A DNA stretch of 64,000 nucleotides, from assembly GCF_039543385.1 (NCBI RefSeq), contig NZ_BAABJQ010000009.1, positions 186,001-250,000 of the forward strand. Direction: 5' to 3'. Shown piece by piece: positions 1 through 7,606 of this stretch; position 1 is the first letter of the stretch, and each line of letters begins with the position of its first letter. This DNA comes from Rugosimonospora acidiphila. GTDB taxonomy: Bacteria; Actinomycetota; Actinomycetes; Mycobacteriales; Micromonosporaceae. Both the position numbers and the translations under genes were made by a program. A model generated the notes under the pieces. That model was not told the origin of the DNA, did no database searches, and was given only the letters and a program-made list of their open reading frames with translations.

Positions 1-1
1 C

Positions 2-424
2 GACCCGCTCCTGGCCGGCATCGCCCGGCAGCTCGCCGAGGGCCGGCTGCTGTCCGCCAGCCAGGTGGCCCAGTTGGACCGGCCGGCGGGCAGCGTCCGG
101 ACCCGGGTCCAGCGCGCGGTGCTGGGAGACTACGAGGCCGGCCGGGACCGAGCGGTGGACGCTCAGATCCAGGCCCTGGGCTGGCGGGCCCGTCGCCGCG
201 CCGACCGCGCGCAGTTGGCCGACGCGTACGACGCGGCACGGCTGCTGGTCTGCGACACGTGCGCCCTGGTCTACCCGCGTCACGACGATGCCGGTGCGGA
301 ACGGTACATCGCCGGTGACGGCTGCGCGCACTGCGCCGTGGGCCGTCTCACCGGGTACGGCCGGGCCACCGCGGTGCCCACCCTCGCCCGGCGGCTGGAC
401 CTCATCCGGGGCCAGCTGCCGTAA
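2..424 (+). CDS. C-terminal part of an unidentified protein (cut by window edge)
   Basis: The reading frame is already open at base 2 and ends with TAA at 422-424, so this is the 3' end of a gene that starts outside the window. About 140 residues are visible. They are rich in Arg and Ala and mostly helical in character, and they contain two CxxC pairs (CDTC and CAHC, roughly 25 residues apart) that could bind zinc as a small ribbon. The internal GTG at 65 is not a convincing start because coding character continues upstream of it. I do not recognise the family. A 15-bp direct repeat follows the stop. Confidence 0.6.
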   Translation, partial: DPLLAGIARQLAEGRLLSASQVAQLDRPAGSVRTRVQRAVLGDYEAGRDRAVDAQIQALGWRARRRADRAQLADAYDAARLLVCDTCALVYPRHDDAGAERYIAGDGCAHCAVGRLTGYGRATAVPTLARRLDLIRGQLP

Positions 425-426
425 CG

Positions 427-456
427 GCGGGTCGCGGGTCGGCGGGTCGCGGGTCG
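427..456. repeat. 15-bp direct repeat, two copies
   Basis: Two adjacent copies of GGCGGGTCGCGGGTC lie immediately after the stop codon of the truncated first gene, in the short gap before the convergent DUF2264 gene. No function is evident. It is one of many short tandem repeats in this window. Confidence 0.6.
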
Positions 457-519
457 CTCAGGCATTCGAGAAAAGCGACGGACAGACCGCCGGCTGAGTC
501 GCTCGGCGGAAACCCGGCC

Positions 520-2514
520 TCATCCGTCGCGAACGTCGAGGCGGGTACGGGTGCGGACGCCGTCGGGCCACTCGACCCGCACGTCCAGCCACTCGCCCGC
601 CCCGTCGAGCGTCGCTCGGCAGGCACCGGATCGCGACGGTCCATCCACACCGGACAGTTCGACCAGCGCCGCCACCCAGGTCGCCGGGCGGACCGGGTAA
701 TCCAGCCACGGCACCCGCACCGGAGCGCCGAGCGGACCGCCGTCCTCATGAACGGTGGTGCCCTCGGTGCCCTCGCCGATCAGGCTCACCACGCGGGAGG
801 TGAGGCCGCCGGTGACCGGCCAGCCGCCGACGCGCAGCCGCACCGTGGCCGGATCGAGCCCGCCGGCCGGCTCGCCCACCCGTACCAGGCGCACCTCGTG
901 GGCGCCGCGCACCAGCGAGAAGACGGTCAGCCGGGCGGCCGGGCGGCACCGCCCCGCCCGACCCTCCCCGTAGTCGCGCTGCCCCGGTTCGATGGTCACC
1001 CAGTGCGCCATCGTGGTCGACCCGGCCACCCCCAGCGCGGCATCACTCCCACCCTTTTCGGGAAGGCCGCCGCCCTCCCCCAGAAGGCCGTCGTCGGGGG
1101 CGCTCGCGACGTCGTCGGGGGCGCTCGCGACGTCGTCGGGGGCGCCGTCGACGCGGACGGTGAGCGTGCGCATTCCGGTGCGGTGCGTCGTCGCGCCGGC
1201 ATCGTCGACCAGGACCACCGACTGGTCGACCGGCGCGGCCCAGCCCCCGTCGTCGAGCAGCGGACTGGTCGCGGTCGAGTAGCCGAGCCGCGCGTACAGC
1301 GGGGAATCGGCCAGCGTCCGGCCCTCGTCCGCGTGGTCCGTGCCGTGGTTGACGACCCGCACTATGCCGTCGGCCCGGGTGCCGGCGATCAGCCAGCCCG
1401 GCGCGGCCACCGCGCGCAGCACGTCACCGGTCTCGACCGGCAGCGGCTCGGGCGGCGCCGTCCACACGGGATGGTCGGCCGGCAGCGCGATGCCCAGCAG
1501 TCCCTTGCTGGCCCAGTACGGCGAGGCGGGGCCCGAGTACGACTGGGCGAGCCGCGGCCACGACGCGTGCCAGCCGACGGTGAGCAGGCCGCGATCGTCC
1601 GGCGCACCGTGCCGGATGAAGTGCCCGACGACGCGGGCCGCGGCGTGCCGCAGCTGGCCCGGCGCCACGGAGGGCACGCCCGCCAGCGCACCGACCCAGA
1701 ACGGTGCCGCCGCGGCGAACCGGTAGGTGAGGCTGCGTCCCTGGATCAGCGGGGAGCCGTCCGCGCCGACGAGCGTCACGGCGTCGCGCAGGAAGGCGTC
1801 GAGCGCCCGGACGTCGGCGTCGCGCCGCGCGGCGGCGAGGTCTGCGGCGCCGGACATGCGGGCCCACAACGCCGGGTAGAGGTGCAGCGCCCAGCCGCCG
1901 TAGTGGTCGTACGCCCGGGTGGGCCCGTCCGACAGCCAACCGCCCGAGCGCCGGAACGAGTCGTGCTCGGCGAGGTCCTCCGCCATCTCCCGGGCCGACC
2001 AGGGGCCGCCGACCGAACGCAGGAACGTCTGCACCACCAGCCGGAACCAGAGCCAGTTGGTGTGCGGGTACGTCGAGTCGCCCACCGCCGGCGACAGGTA
2101 TTCGACCACCCGCTCCTGTACCCCCGGGTCGAGCCGGTCCCAGATCCACGGCCGGGTCAGGTCCAGGATCAGCGCTATCGACGCGGCCTCCACCTTCGCC
2201 TGACCGTGCTCGTCGAGCCGGACCCACCGCTCGGGCGACGCCGCGTCGGTCCCGGTCGCGATGCCGGTCGCGTACCAGTCGGCCAGCTCGTCCAGCCCGG
2301 CACCCCGCTCGCCGGCGATGCGGAAGCCGGCGAGCAGGAACGTGCGGGCGAACCCTTCCAGCCCGTCAACGGCCCGCCCGTACCCGCCCGGACGGCCGGG
2401 CGGCGTGATGCGGGCGTGCCCGGGCGAGGCGTAGGGCCGGACGGCGCCCAGAATCCGGTCGGCGAACCCGGTCCAGTCACGGCGCGACCAGCCGTCCACA
2501 TCCGGCGCGCTCAC
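520..2514 (-). CDS. DUF2264 domain-containing protein
   Basis: About 664 residues from a GTG at 2514 (VSAPDVDGWSRRDW). The N-terminal two thirds have the alpha/alpha-barrel look of DUF2264 proteins, which are often linked to polysaccharide use: RTFLLAGFRIAGE, then PHTNWLWFRLVVQTFL, then YDHYGGWALHLYPALWA. The C-terminal part is beta-rich, as in heparinase-like proteins. The same frame stays open upstream to 2772, but that stretch runs through a tandem repeat and overlaps the upstream gene in another frame, so I chose 2514. An in-frame 21-bp repeat encodes APDDVAS copies in the beta-rich half. There is no signal peptide, so it is probably cytoplasmic. The enzymatic activity is unknown; the family call is fairly secure. 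Confidence 0.75.
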   Translation of the reverse strand: MSAPDVDGWSRRDWTGFADRILGAVRPYASPGHARITPPGRPGGYGRAVDGLEGFARTFLLAGFRIAGERGAGLDELADWYATGIATGTDAASPERWVRLDEHGQAKVEAASIALILDLTRPWIWDRLDPGVQERVVEYLSPAVGDSTYPHTNWLWFRLVVQTFLRSVGGPWSAREMAEDLAEHDSFRRSGGWLSDGPTRAYDHYGGWALHLYPALWARMSGAADLAAARRDADVRALDAFLRDAVTLVGADGSPLIQGRSLTYRFAAAAPFWVGALAGVPSVAPGQLRHAAARVVGHFIRHGAPDDRGLLTVGWHASWPRLAQSYSGPASPYWASKGLLGIALPADHPVWTAPPEPLPVETGDVLRAVAAPGWLIAGTRADGIVRVVNHGTDHADEGRTLADSPLYARLGYSTATSPLLDDGGWAAPVDQSVVLVDDAGATTHRTGMRTLTVRVDGAPDDVASAPDDVASAPDDGLLGEGGGLPEKGGSDAALGVAGSTTMAHWVTIEPGQRDYGEGRAGRCRPAARLTVFSLVRGAHEVRLVRVGEPAGGLDPATVRLRVGGWPVTGGLTSRVVSLIGEGTEGTTVHEDGGPLGAPVRVPWLDYPVRPATWVAALVELSGVDGPSRSGACRATLDGAGEWLDVRVEWPDGVRTRTRLDVRDG
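1090..1147. repeat. 21-bp in-frame tandem repeat inside the DUF2264 gene
   Basis: Two full copies and one partial copy of a 21-bp unit, read on the reverse strand as repeated APDDVAS heptapeptides in a loop of the C-terminal beta-rich region. The unit length is a multiple of three, so copy-number change would not shift the frame. Confidence 0.7.
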
Positions 2515-2602
2515 CGCTGGCCCGCGCTGACCGCTCACCGCTGGCCCGCGCTCACCGCTGGCCCGTGCCCACTGCTCACCGCTGGCCCGCGCTGGCCCGC
2601 GC
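2515..2602. repeat. Degenerate tandem repeat between two reverse-strand genes
   Basis: Several imperfect copies of a unit like CACCGCTGGCCCGCGCT fill the gap between the 190-residue protein gene and the DUF2264 gene. The repeat keeps reading frames open on both strands, which creates false N-terminal extensions. It may have expanded over the ribosome-binding region of the DUF2264 gene, which makes that start uncertain. Confidence 0.65.
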
Positions 2603-3175
2603 TCACTGTTCGCACGCGCTGACCATCGGGGCGAGCAGCCCGTCCAGCTCACGGACCAGCACGCCGACCGTCCGCTCGGCCAGCTCGGGCAGGTCCGGCG
2701 GTGGCGCGTCCGGCACGGGCGGAAGCTGTTCAAGCGGCAACGGCGCGTCCACCAGCAGCACCGGTCGGACATGCGGGAAGCGGCTCAGCTCCCGCTGGGA
2801 CGGGGCGAGGAACTGGCCGAAGGTCGTCGGCCAGCCGCGCCAGCCGCGATCCTGGGTCCACACCCGCGACCGGCTCAGCGCCTCCGGTACCGGCCCGGCC
2901 ACCTGCACCCGGGCCAGCAACGAGCCGTCCCACTCGTTGCGCGCGCACTCGGCGGACAGGATCCGGCGATGGAACCGGACGTACCCGGGGTCGAGCCGGG
3001 GTACCGTCGCCAGCCGCCAGACCGTGCACGCGAACCTCACCGGCGAGATGTCACCCCAGCAGTCGTCGAACTCTCCGGCGTTACGCCGCACGTGTTCGAC
3101 GAAGCGGCCCGAGCCCGCAGTCGCGCTCCCCCGGTCGTACTGGCGGTCGATCCAGCAGACATCGAGTACGGTCAC
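2603..3175 (-). CDS. Hypothetical protein, upstream partner of DUF2264 gene
   Basis: 190 residues from a GTG at 3175. The sequence is well behaved (balanced composition, Trp-rich motifs such as DDCWGDISPVRFACTVWRL and GWRGWPTTFGQFL) and has third-position GC bias, so it looks like a real protein rather than a shadow frame. I do not recognise a domain. It has no signal peptide or membrane segment. It lies just upstream of, and in the same direction as, the DUF2264 gene and is probably co-transcribed with it across a repeat-filled 88-bp gap. Confidence 0.6.
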   Translation of the reverse strand: MTVLDVCWIDRQYDRGSATAGSGRFVEHVRRNAGEFDDCWGDISPVRFACTVWRLATVPRLDPGYVRFHRRILSAECARNEWDGSLLARVQVAGPVPEALSRSRVWTQDRGWRGWPTTFGQFLAPSQRELSRFPHVRPVLLVDAPLPLEQLPPVPDAPPPDLPELAERTVGVLVRELDGLLAPMVSACEQ

Positions 3176-3257
3176 CCGGCCAGCCTATCCGCGCTCCCGG
3201 GGCGGCGGCGGCGCCGACCTCGGCGAGGTGCGCCGGGTCGTTACGCTGGCGCCCGGA

Positions 3258-3369
3258 CCTGTGCAGTGCGCGAGCCTGCGCACTGCGCGAGCCTGTGCAC
3301 TGCGCGAGCCTGCGCACTGCGCGAGCCTGTGCACTGCGCGGATCTGTGCTGTGTGCGAGCCTGTGCACG
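3258..3369. repeat. 17-bp tandem repeat, about six copies
   Basis: Repeated GCGCGAGCCTGYGCACT units with alternating C/T at one position, degenerating in the last two copies. Each unit contains the near-palindrome TGYGCA. The array sits in the divergent gap between the 190-residue gene and the membrane protein gene, 48 bp ahead of the latter's start, so it could affect either promoter. Confidence 0.8.
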
Positions 3370-3416
3370 TTGGACCGGCGGGTTTGGGCCGGCGGGTAGG
3401 GCGCGAAGGGAACAGC

Positions 3417-4061
3417 ATGGATCGGTACGGCCGGGCGACGGAGCCGGAGTCGCAACCCACCCAGGATCCGGCCGGAGCCAGGGACGCGCCGCGTCCGCCG
3501 AGCGTGCTGCGCACCGCGCTCGGCGTCCTGTTCTCCATCGGCGTCCTCGCGCTGGCGACCTGGCTGATCAGCCTGACCGTCGGCGGCTTCGCGTACGCCA
3601 CGAAGCTGGCCGGGGTACCCGGTACCTTCGTCGCCACCCGGTGCCACACCACCGGCGCCGGCAAGGCCCGCGTGCGGACGTGCAGGGGCACGTTCACCTC
3701 CGTGGACGGTGGCCTCGTCGACCACTCGGCCAGCATCGACAACGCGAACGTCGATGTCGGCAAGCCGGCCCAGCTGCGGCGCGAGTCGGGCGGCGGGTAC
3801 ACCCAGCCGCGGGCGGCGACCGCCGCGCTGGAGGTCGCGGGCACCTTCGGGATCGTGGCCGGGGCGGCGGTGCTGCTCTGCGTGCCGTGCGTGATGGTGA
3901 GGCGGGTGAGGATCGGCGACGGCGTACCAGTGGGGACGAACCCGCCGCCGTGGGGGTTCCTGCTGCGACTGCTCCCCGGGCTGTTCGCGGGCTTCCTGGT
4001 CCTGGCCGCGCTGTCGTTGGTGGCGGCCCTGCTGATCGGAGTCGTCGGCGCGTTGATCTGA
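3417..4061 (+). CDS. Small membrane protein, family not recognised
   Basis: 214 residues from an ATG preceded by GCGAAGGGA. There are roughly 40 polar N-terminal residues, a membrane segment near residues 35-60 (ALGVLFSIGVLALATWLI), an extracytoplasmic loop of about 75 residues with two cysteines (ATRCHTTG and RTCRGTF) that could form a disulfide, then a membrane segment ending in CVPCVMV and a final one (LLPGLFAGFLVLAALSLVAA). The topology resembles actinobacterial membrane proteins with a small exported loop. No catalytic motif is visible. It is transcribed toward the GntR/ABC operon but stops before that operon's own promoter palindrome. Confidence 0.65.
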   Translation: MDRYGRATEPESQPTQDPAGARDAPRPPSVLRTALGVLFSIGVLALATWLISLTVGGFAYATKLAGVPGTFVATRCHTTGAGKARVRTCRGTFTSVDGGLVDHSASIDNANVDVGKPAQLRRESGGGYTQPRAATAALEVAGTFGIVAGAAVLLCVPCVMVRRVRIGDGVPVGTNPPPWGFLLRLLPGLFAGFLVLAALSLVAALLIGVVGALI

Positions 4062-4090
4062 GCCGATCCGGCCCGCCACCACTGTTCCGT

Positions 4091-4114
4091 CTGTATATAC
4101 TGTCCATGTACAGT
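4091..4114. promoter_or_regulatory. Operator/promoter of the YtrA-type GntR operon
   Basis: An AT-rich pocket (TGTATATACTGT) overlaps the perfect inverted repeat ACTGT-N6-ACAGT at 4099-4114. A second dyad, CTGTA-N13-TACAG, overlaps it. The site is 34 bp upstream of the GntR start codon, as expected for an autoregulated GntR operon. Binding is inferred. Confidence 0.6.
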
Positions 4115-4147
4115 CAGAACAGGTCGGTGCGGGATCGGAGGACTGTC

Positions 4148-4540
4148 GTGCGGGTGGTGTTGTCCAACAACGCTGGCGTGCCCCTCTACCAACAGATCAA
4201 AGAGCAGGTGGGCACGGCCATCCTGTCGGGCGAGCTCGCCGAGGGCAGCGCCCTGCCGTCGGTCCGCGCCCTCGCGCGTGACCTGCGGATCAGCATCATC
4301 ACCACCACCCGCGCCTACACCGAGTTGGCCGCCGAGGGCTTCATCGCGACGATCCCCGGCAAGGGTGCCTATGTCTTGCCGATGAACTCGGAACTCGTGC
4401 GGGAGCAGCTTCTGCGCCAGGTGGAAGACGGGTTGCAGGCCGCCCTGAACGCCGGCCGACACGCCGGCCTCCGGCGTGACGATCTCATCGAGATCCTCGA
4501 CGGGCTGATGCGCGAGGACCAGCAGGACGCCGTCCGTTAG
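4148..4540 (+). CDS. GntR-family transcriptional regulator, YtrA subfamily
   Basis: 130 residues from a GTG preceded by GGAGG. The winged helix-turn-helix is at about residues 12-75 (PLYQQIKEQVGTAI, LPSVRALARDLRIS, TTRAYTELAAEGF), followed by a short helical tail of about 50 residues instead of a ligand-binding domain. That small size is the hallmark of the YtrA subfamily, whose members usually repress a downstream ABC transporter operon. Here an ABC ATPase and a permease follow directly. The operator at 4091-4114 supports autoregulation. The inducer is unknown; in other bacteria these systems often respond to cell-envelope stress. Confidence 0.88.
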   Translation: MRVVLSNNAGVPLYQQIKEQVGTAILSGELAEGSALPSVRALARDLRISIITTTRAYTELAAEGFIATIPGKGAYVLPMNSELVREQLLRQVEDGLQAALNAGRHAGLRRDDLIEILDGLMREDQQDAVR

Positions 4541-4587
4541 CAGGCCACCATTCAGGGCATGCCCGAGACTCAAGGAGGACCTAATCG

Positions 4588-5547
4588 ATGTGCAGCGATC
4601 TCGCGTTCGCCCTGCGTGGCGTGCGCACCACGGTGGGCGACAACTTCGCCTTACGCGATGTGAGCTTCGAACTGCCGACCGGCTACGTCATGGGCCTGAT
4701 CGGCGCCAACGGCGCCGGTAAGACCACGACCATCCGCTGCCTGCTGGGCATGCGTCCGATCCAGACCGGCGAGATCGAACTGCTCGGCCATCGGGTACCG
4801 GGACCGGTCGCGCTGCGCCAGGATGTCGGGGTGGTGCTCGACCACACCTATCTGGTGGGCGAGTGGCGGCTGGTCGAGGTCGAGCGGGCGCTGCGCCCCT
4901 TCTACGACCGCTGGGACGGCTCGCGCTACCGGCAACTGCTCGACACCTTCGGCCTCGACCCGCGGGCCAAGGTCAAGGACCTGTCGCGTGGCATGGCGAT
5001 GAAACTCATGATTACCGTCGCGCTGTCGCACCAGGCGCGGCTGCTCGTCTTCGACGAGCCGACCAGCGGCCTGGACCCGGTCGCCCGCGACGAGCTCGTC
5101 GGCATCATCGGGGACTTCCTGCTCGACGAGGGGCACAGCGTCCTGTTCTCCACGCACATCACTCCCGACCTGGACCGCATCGGTGACTATGTGACGCTCA
5201 TCCACGACGGTCGGATAGTCCGGACCGGCACCAAGGACGAGGTCCTGGATGCGTACCGGATCGTACGTGGCGGCCCGGACGACCTGAGTGGACTGGTCGG
5301 CGTCCAGCTGATCGGCGCCCGGCGGACGCCGACCGGGGCGCAGGCTCTCGTGCGCACCGAGGAGGCCGATCTCCTGGCCGAGCGGGTCCTCGTCGAGGCT
5401 CCCACCCTTGACGACATCGCCGTCCACATCGGAGCCCGCGTTCCCCACCCTGATCCGGGCAACGGCGCCAGTCGCGGCCCCGAACCACGCCGTGGCGCCG
5501 GCCGGCGCCAGTCCGATTCCTCGATGCCCACCCGGGAGATCGCATGA
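4588..5547 (+). CDS. ABC transporter ATP-binding protein
   Basis: 319 residues with a strong ribosome site (AAGGAGGACC). Walker A is GANGAGKT (39-46), the signature is LSRGMAMK (about 132-139), Walker B is LLVFDEPTSGLD (about 152-163) and the H-loop is in FSTHIT. It belongs to the drug/antibiotic exporter group of ATPases (YtrB/CcmA-like), with an approximately 90-residue C-terminal extension after the nucleotide-binding fold. It lies 47 bp after the GntR gene and overlaps the permease gene by four bases (ATGA), so the three form an operon. Confidence 0.9.
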   Translation: MCSDLAFALRGVRTTVGDNFALRDVSFELPTGYVMGLIGANGAGKTTTIRCLLGMRPIQTGEIELLGHRVPGPVALRQDVGVVLDHTYLVGEWRLVEVERALRPFYDRWDGSRYRQLLDTFGLDPRAKVKDLSRGMAMKLMITVALSHQARLLVFDEPTSGLDPVARDELVGIIGDFLLDEGHSVLFSTHITPDLDRIGDYVTLIHDGRIVRTGTKDEVLDAYRIVRGGPDDLSGLVGVQLIGARRTPTGAQALVRTEEADLLAERVLVEAPTLDDIAVHIGARVPHPDPGNGASRGPEPRRGAGRRQSDSSMPTREIA

Positions 5548-6179
5548 CCGCCATCGCCCGCACGGTCGTGTTGGACCTGCGCACCGCCGTGGCATACCGC
5601 AGCCAGGCGCTCCTGCTGTTCGTCGTGGTGGCCCTGATCGAGTTCAAAAACCCTATCCTGCTCGTGCCGGCGCTCGCCCTGCTCGCCATCCCCGCGATCG
5701 CCGCCTTCCCGCTGCAGGCCGCCGACAAGGCGGGGTTGGAGACGCTGTACGCCGTCCTGCCCGTGCCCCGCCGCTCGGTGCTGTACGGGCACTACGCCTG
5801 GGCGCTGGCCACCTATCTCGCCCTCGCCGCCGCGGGTGCGATGTTCACGCTTGCCTTCGCGCGGGCCCAGGCCGACGCGTTCGATGGTCGCACCCTGCTG
5901 GTGGTGCTGACGCTGTCCTGGGCGGTGTTCGTCGTCAATGTCGCGATCCAGTTCCCCCTGTTCATCCGGTTCGGACACAGCCGGATCGGCGGCCTGGGCA
6001 CCGTACTGCCGGTAGCGTTGATCATGGCGGTCATCATCAAGCTGCATCTGACCACCCGGCTGCACGTGACCGTCGCGTCGGTCCAGGCGTGGCTCCCGCT
6101 TGTCTGGGTGGCCGGCGCGGTCGCGATCGTGGCGTCCGTCGCCGTGGCCATCGCCGCGGACACGCGGCGCGTGCGCTAG
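5544..6179 (+). CDS. ABC-2 type membrane permease
   Basis: 211 residues with about six hydrophobic segments (for example LLLFVVVALIEF, LLVVLTLSWAVFVVNVAIQF and LVWVAGAVAIVASVAVAIAA) and little else. It is the membrane partner of the ATPase encoded just upstream, with which it shares an ATGA overlap. The size and the motif ADKAGLETLYAVLPVPRRSV resemble ABC-2 permeases of the ABC2_membrane_5 type found beside YtrA-type regulators. The substrate is unknown. Confidence 0.82.
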   Translation: MTAIARTVVLDLRTAVAYRSQALLLFVVVALIEFKNPILLVPALALLAIPAIAAFPLQAADKAGLETLYAVLPVPRRSVLYGHYAWALATYLALAAAGAMFTLAFARAQADAFDGRTLLVVLTLSWAVFVVNVAIQFPLFIRFGHSRIGGLGTVLPVALIMAVIIKLHLTTRLHVTVASVQAWLPLVWVAGAVAIVASVAVAIAADTRRVR

Positions 6180-6277
6180 ACCCGCTCGCCACGCCGCGAC
6201 CCCACCACCCGCCGCCGACGCGATCGGAAGCGGCGAGGGCCTCCCGTCACGACCATCTTCGTCGTCATCGAGGGTGC

Positions 6278-6321
6278 TTGACATCGGCGGGGATAACCGT
6301 TAGCTATATTAGCTAACGGTT
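6278..6321 (+). promoter_or_regulatory. PadR promoter with overlapping perfect palindrome
   Basis: A consensus -35 (TTGACA, 6278-6283) is followed by an AT-rich -10 region inside a perfect 11-bp inverted repeat: AACCGTTAGCT (6295-6305), spacer ATATT, AGCTAACGGTT (6311-6321). The palindrome covers the -10 region and sits 11 bp before the PadR start codon, with a GGGGG ribosome site between. PadR regulators bind this type of dyad, so autorepression of the PadR-ABC-FtsX operon is a strong inference. Confidence 0.8.
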
Positions 6322-6331
6322 AGGGGGTCCG

Positions 6332-6859
6332 GTGCGACAAGAAGTAGTCCTGGCGATGCTGGCCAAGGAGCCCTCGCACGGTTACCAGCTGCGCACGCGG
6401 CTGCGCGACGCGCTCGGCCCGCTCGGCGAGGCGATGAACGCCGGACAGATCTACGTCACGCTGACCCGGCTGGAGAAGGCCGGACTGTTGGCGGTCGAGA
6501 ACTCCACCGACGACGCCGACCGGTCGGATCGCAAGGTGTACGCGCTCACCCCCGACGGCCAGCAGCGGGTCGCCGAGTGGGTCGCCGAGCTGAGCTGGCC
6601 GCGGCCCGACCTCGCGGAGTTCCACCTCAAGCTGGTCGCGGCCGCGTCGGCGGGACTGGCCGACCCGCTCACCATCGTCGACACGCAGCGCCGGGAGTTG
6701 CTGCGGCGGCTGCGGGACGCCCAGCGCGCCGCCATGGCCGAGCCGGCCCACTCGACCGCGGCGCTGTTGCTGGAGGGCATCGCGCTCCGGTTCCAGGCGG
6801 ATCTGCGCTGGCTTGAGGCATGCGAGAAGCACTGGATCCACCGGAGGAGCGGCTCGTGA
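6332..6859 (+). CDS. PadR-family transcriptional regulator
   Basis: 175 residues from a GTG. The N-terminal winged helix is typical of PadR (EVVLAMLAKEPSHGYQLRTRL, with the wing around KVYALTPDGQQ), and a C-terminal Vir-type helical dimerisation region follows (FHLKLVAAAS, then RRELLRRLRDAQ). It ends four bases into the next gene (GTGA overlap), so it is the first gene of a PadR-ATPase-FtsX operon. A perfect palindrome covers its promoter, which supports autorepression relieved by a small effector. Confidence 0.92.
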   Translation: MRQEVVLAMLAKEPSHGYQLRTRLRDALGPLGEAMNAGQIYVTLTRLEKAGLLAVENSTDDADRSDRKVYALTPDGQQRVAEWVAELSWPRPDLAEFHLKLVAAASAGLADPLTIVDTQRRELLRRLRDAQRAAMAEPAHSTAALLLEGIALRFQADLRWLEACEKHWIHRRSGS

Positions 6860-7602
6860 GCCACGTCGCCGACGCGCCCGTACTCCGCGCCCGCGGGCTG
6901 CGGAAGGAGTATGGCAAGGGGGCGGGATTCGTGCGCGCGGTCGACGGCGTCGACCTCGATGTCGGTGCGGGAGAGACGGTGGCGGTGATGGGGCCCAGCG
7001 GCTGCGGCAAGTCCACACTGCTGCACCTGCTCGGCGGGCTGGACCGGCCCTCGGGTGGCGAGGTGTCGCTGGACGGCCGCCGCATCGACGGCATCGGAGA
7101 GCGGGCCCTGGCCCGGGTGCGCCGCGGCGCCGTCGGCTTCGTCTTCCAGTCCTTCCACCTGATGGAGGAGCTCACCGCCGTGGAGAACGTCGAGCTGTCG
7201 GCGCTGCTGGCCGGGCGATCGTCGCGAGCCGCCAGGCGGCGCGCGAAGGAGTTGCTGGAGCAGGTCGGGCTCGCCGAGCGGGAGCGTTTCCTGCCCTCCG
7301 CGCTGTCCGGTGGTCAGCGGCAGCGAGTCGCGATCGCCCGGGCGTTGTGCAACGAACCGTTGCTCGTGCTCGCCGACGAACCGACCGGAAACCTGGACAG
7401 CGCCGCCACCCTGGACGTCCTCCAGCTCTTCGAGAGCCTGCACGAGGCAGGTCAGGCGCTGGTCATCGTCACGCACGACGCGCGGATCGCGGCCACCGCG
7501 GACCGGATGATCTCGATGCGCGACGGCGCGTTCGTGGACGAGACCAGGTTGACCGGTGGCACCACCGGACGGCTCGGCTCGCTCATCCGGCTGGAGGACT
7601 GA
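6856..7602 (+). CDS. ABC transporter ATP-binding protein, MacB/LolD type
   Basis: 248 residues. I take the GTG at 6856 (preceded by GGAGGAG and overlapping the PadR stop) rather than an upstream in-frame codon. Walker A is GPSGCGKS, the signature is LSGGQRQRVAIARAL, and Walker B is LVLADEPTGNLD; the GNLD form is diagnostic of MacB/LolD-like ATPases paired with FtsX-type permeases. The permease follows four bases after the stop. Such modules work by mechanotransmission rather than classical transport and are often tied to peptide resistance or lipoprotein handling. Confidence 0.92.
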   Translation: MSHVADAPVLRARGLRKEYGKGAGFVRAVDGVDLDVGAGETVAVMGPSGCGKSTLLHLLGGLDRPSGGEVSLDGRRIDGIGERALARVRRGAVGFVFQSFHLMEELTAVENVELSALLAGRSSRAARRRAKELLEQVGLAERERFLPSALSGGQRQRVAIARALCNEPLLVLADEPTGNLDSAATLDVLQLFESLHEAGQALVIVTHDARIAATADRMISMRDGAFVDETRLTGGTTGRLGSLIRLED

Positions 7603-7606
7603 GGCG

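Noticed and set aside
748..2622. 624-residue open frame on the + strand
   Set aside because: It is antisense to the DUF2264 gene, Arg/Pro/Gly/His-rich throughout and has no domain; it is open only because of GC bias.
3258..3369. CRISPR array
   Set aside because: The repeats are directly adjacent with no spacers and no cas gene is near; the same applies to the arrays at 38233, 43622, 53407 and 61171.
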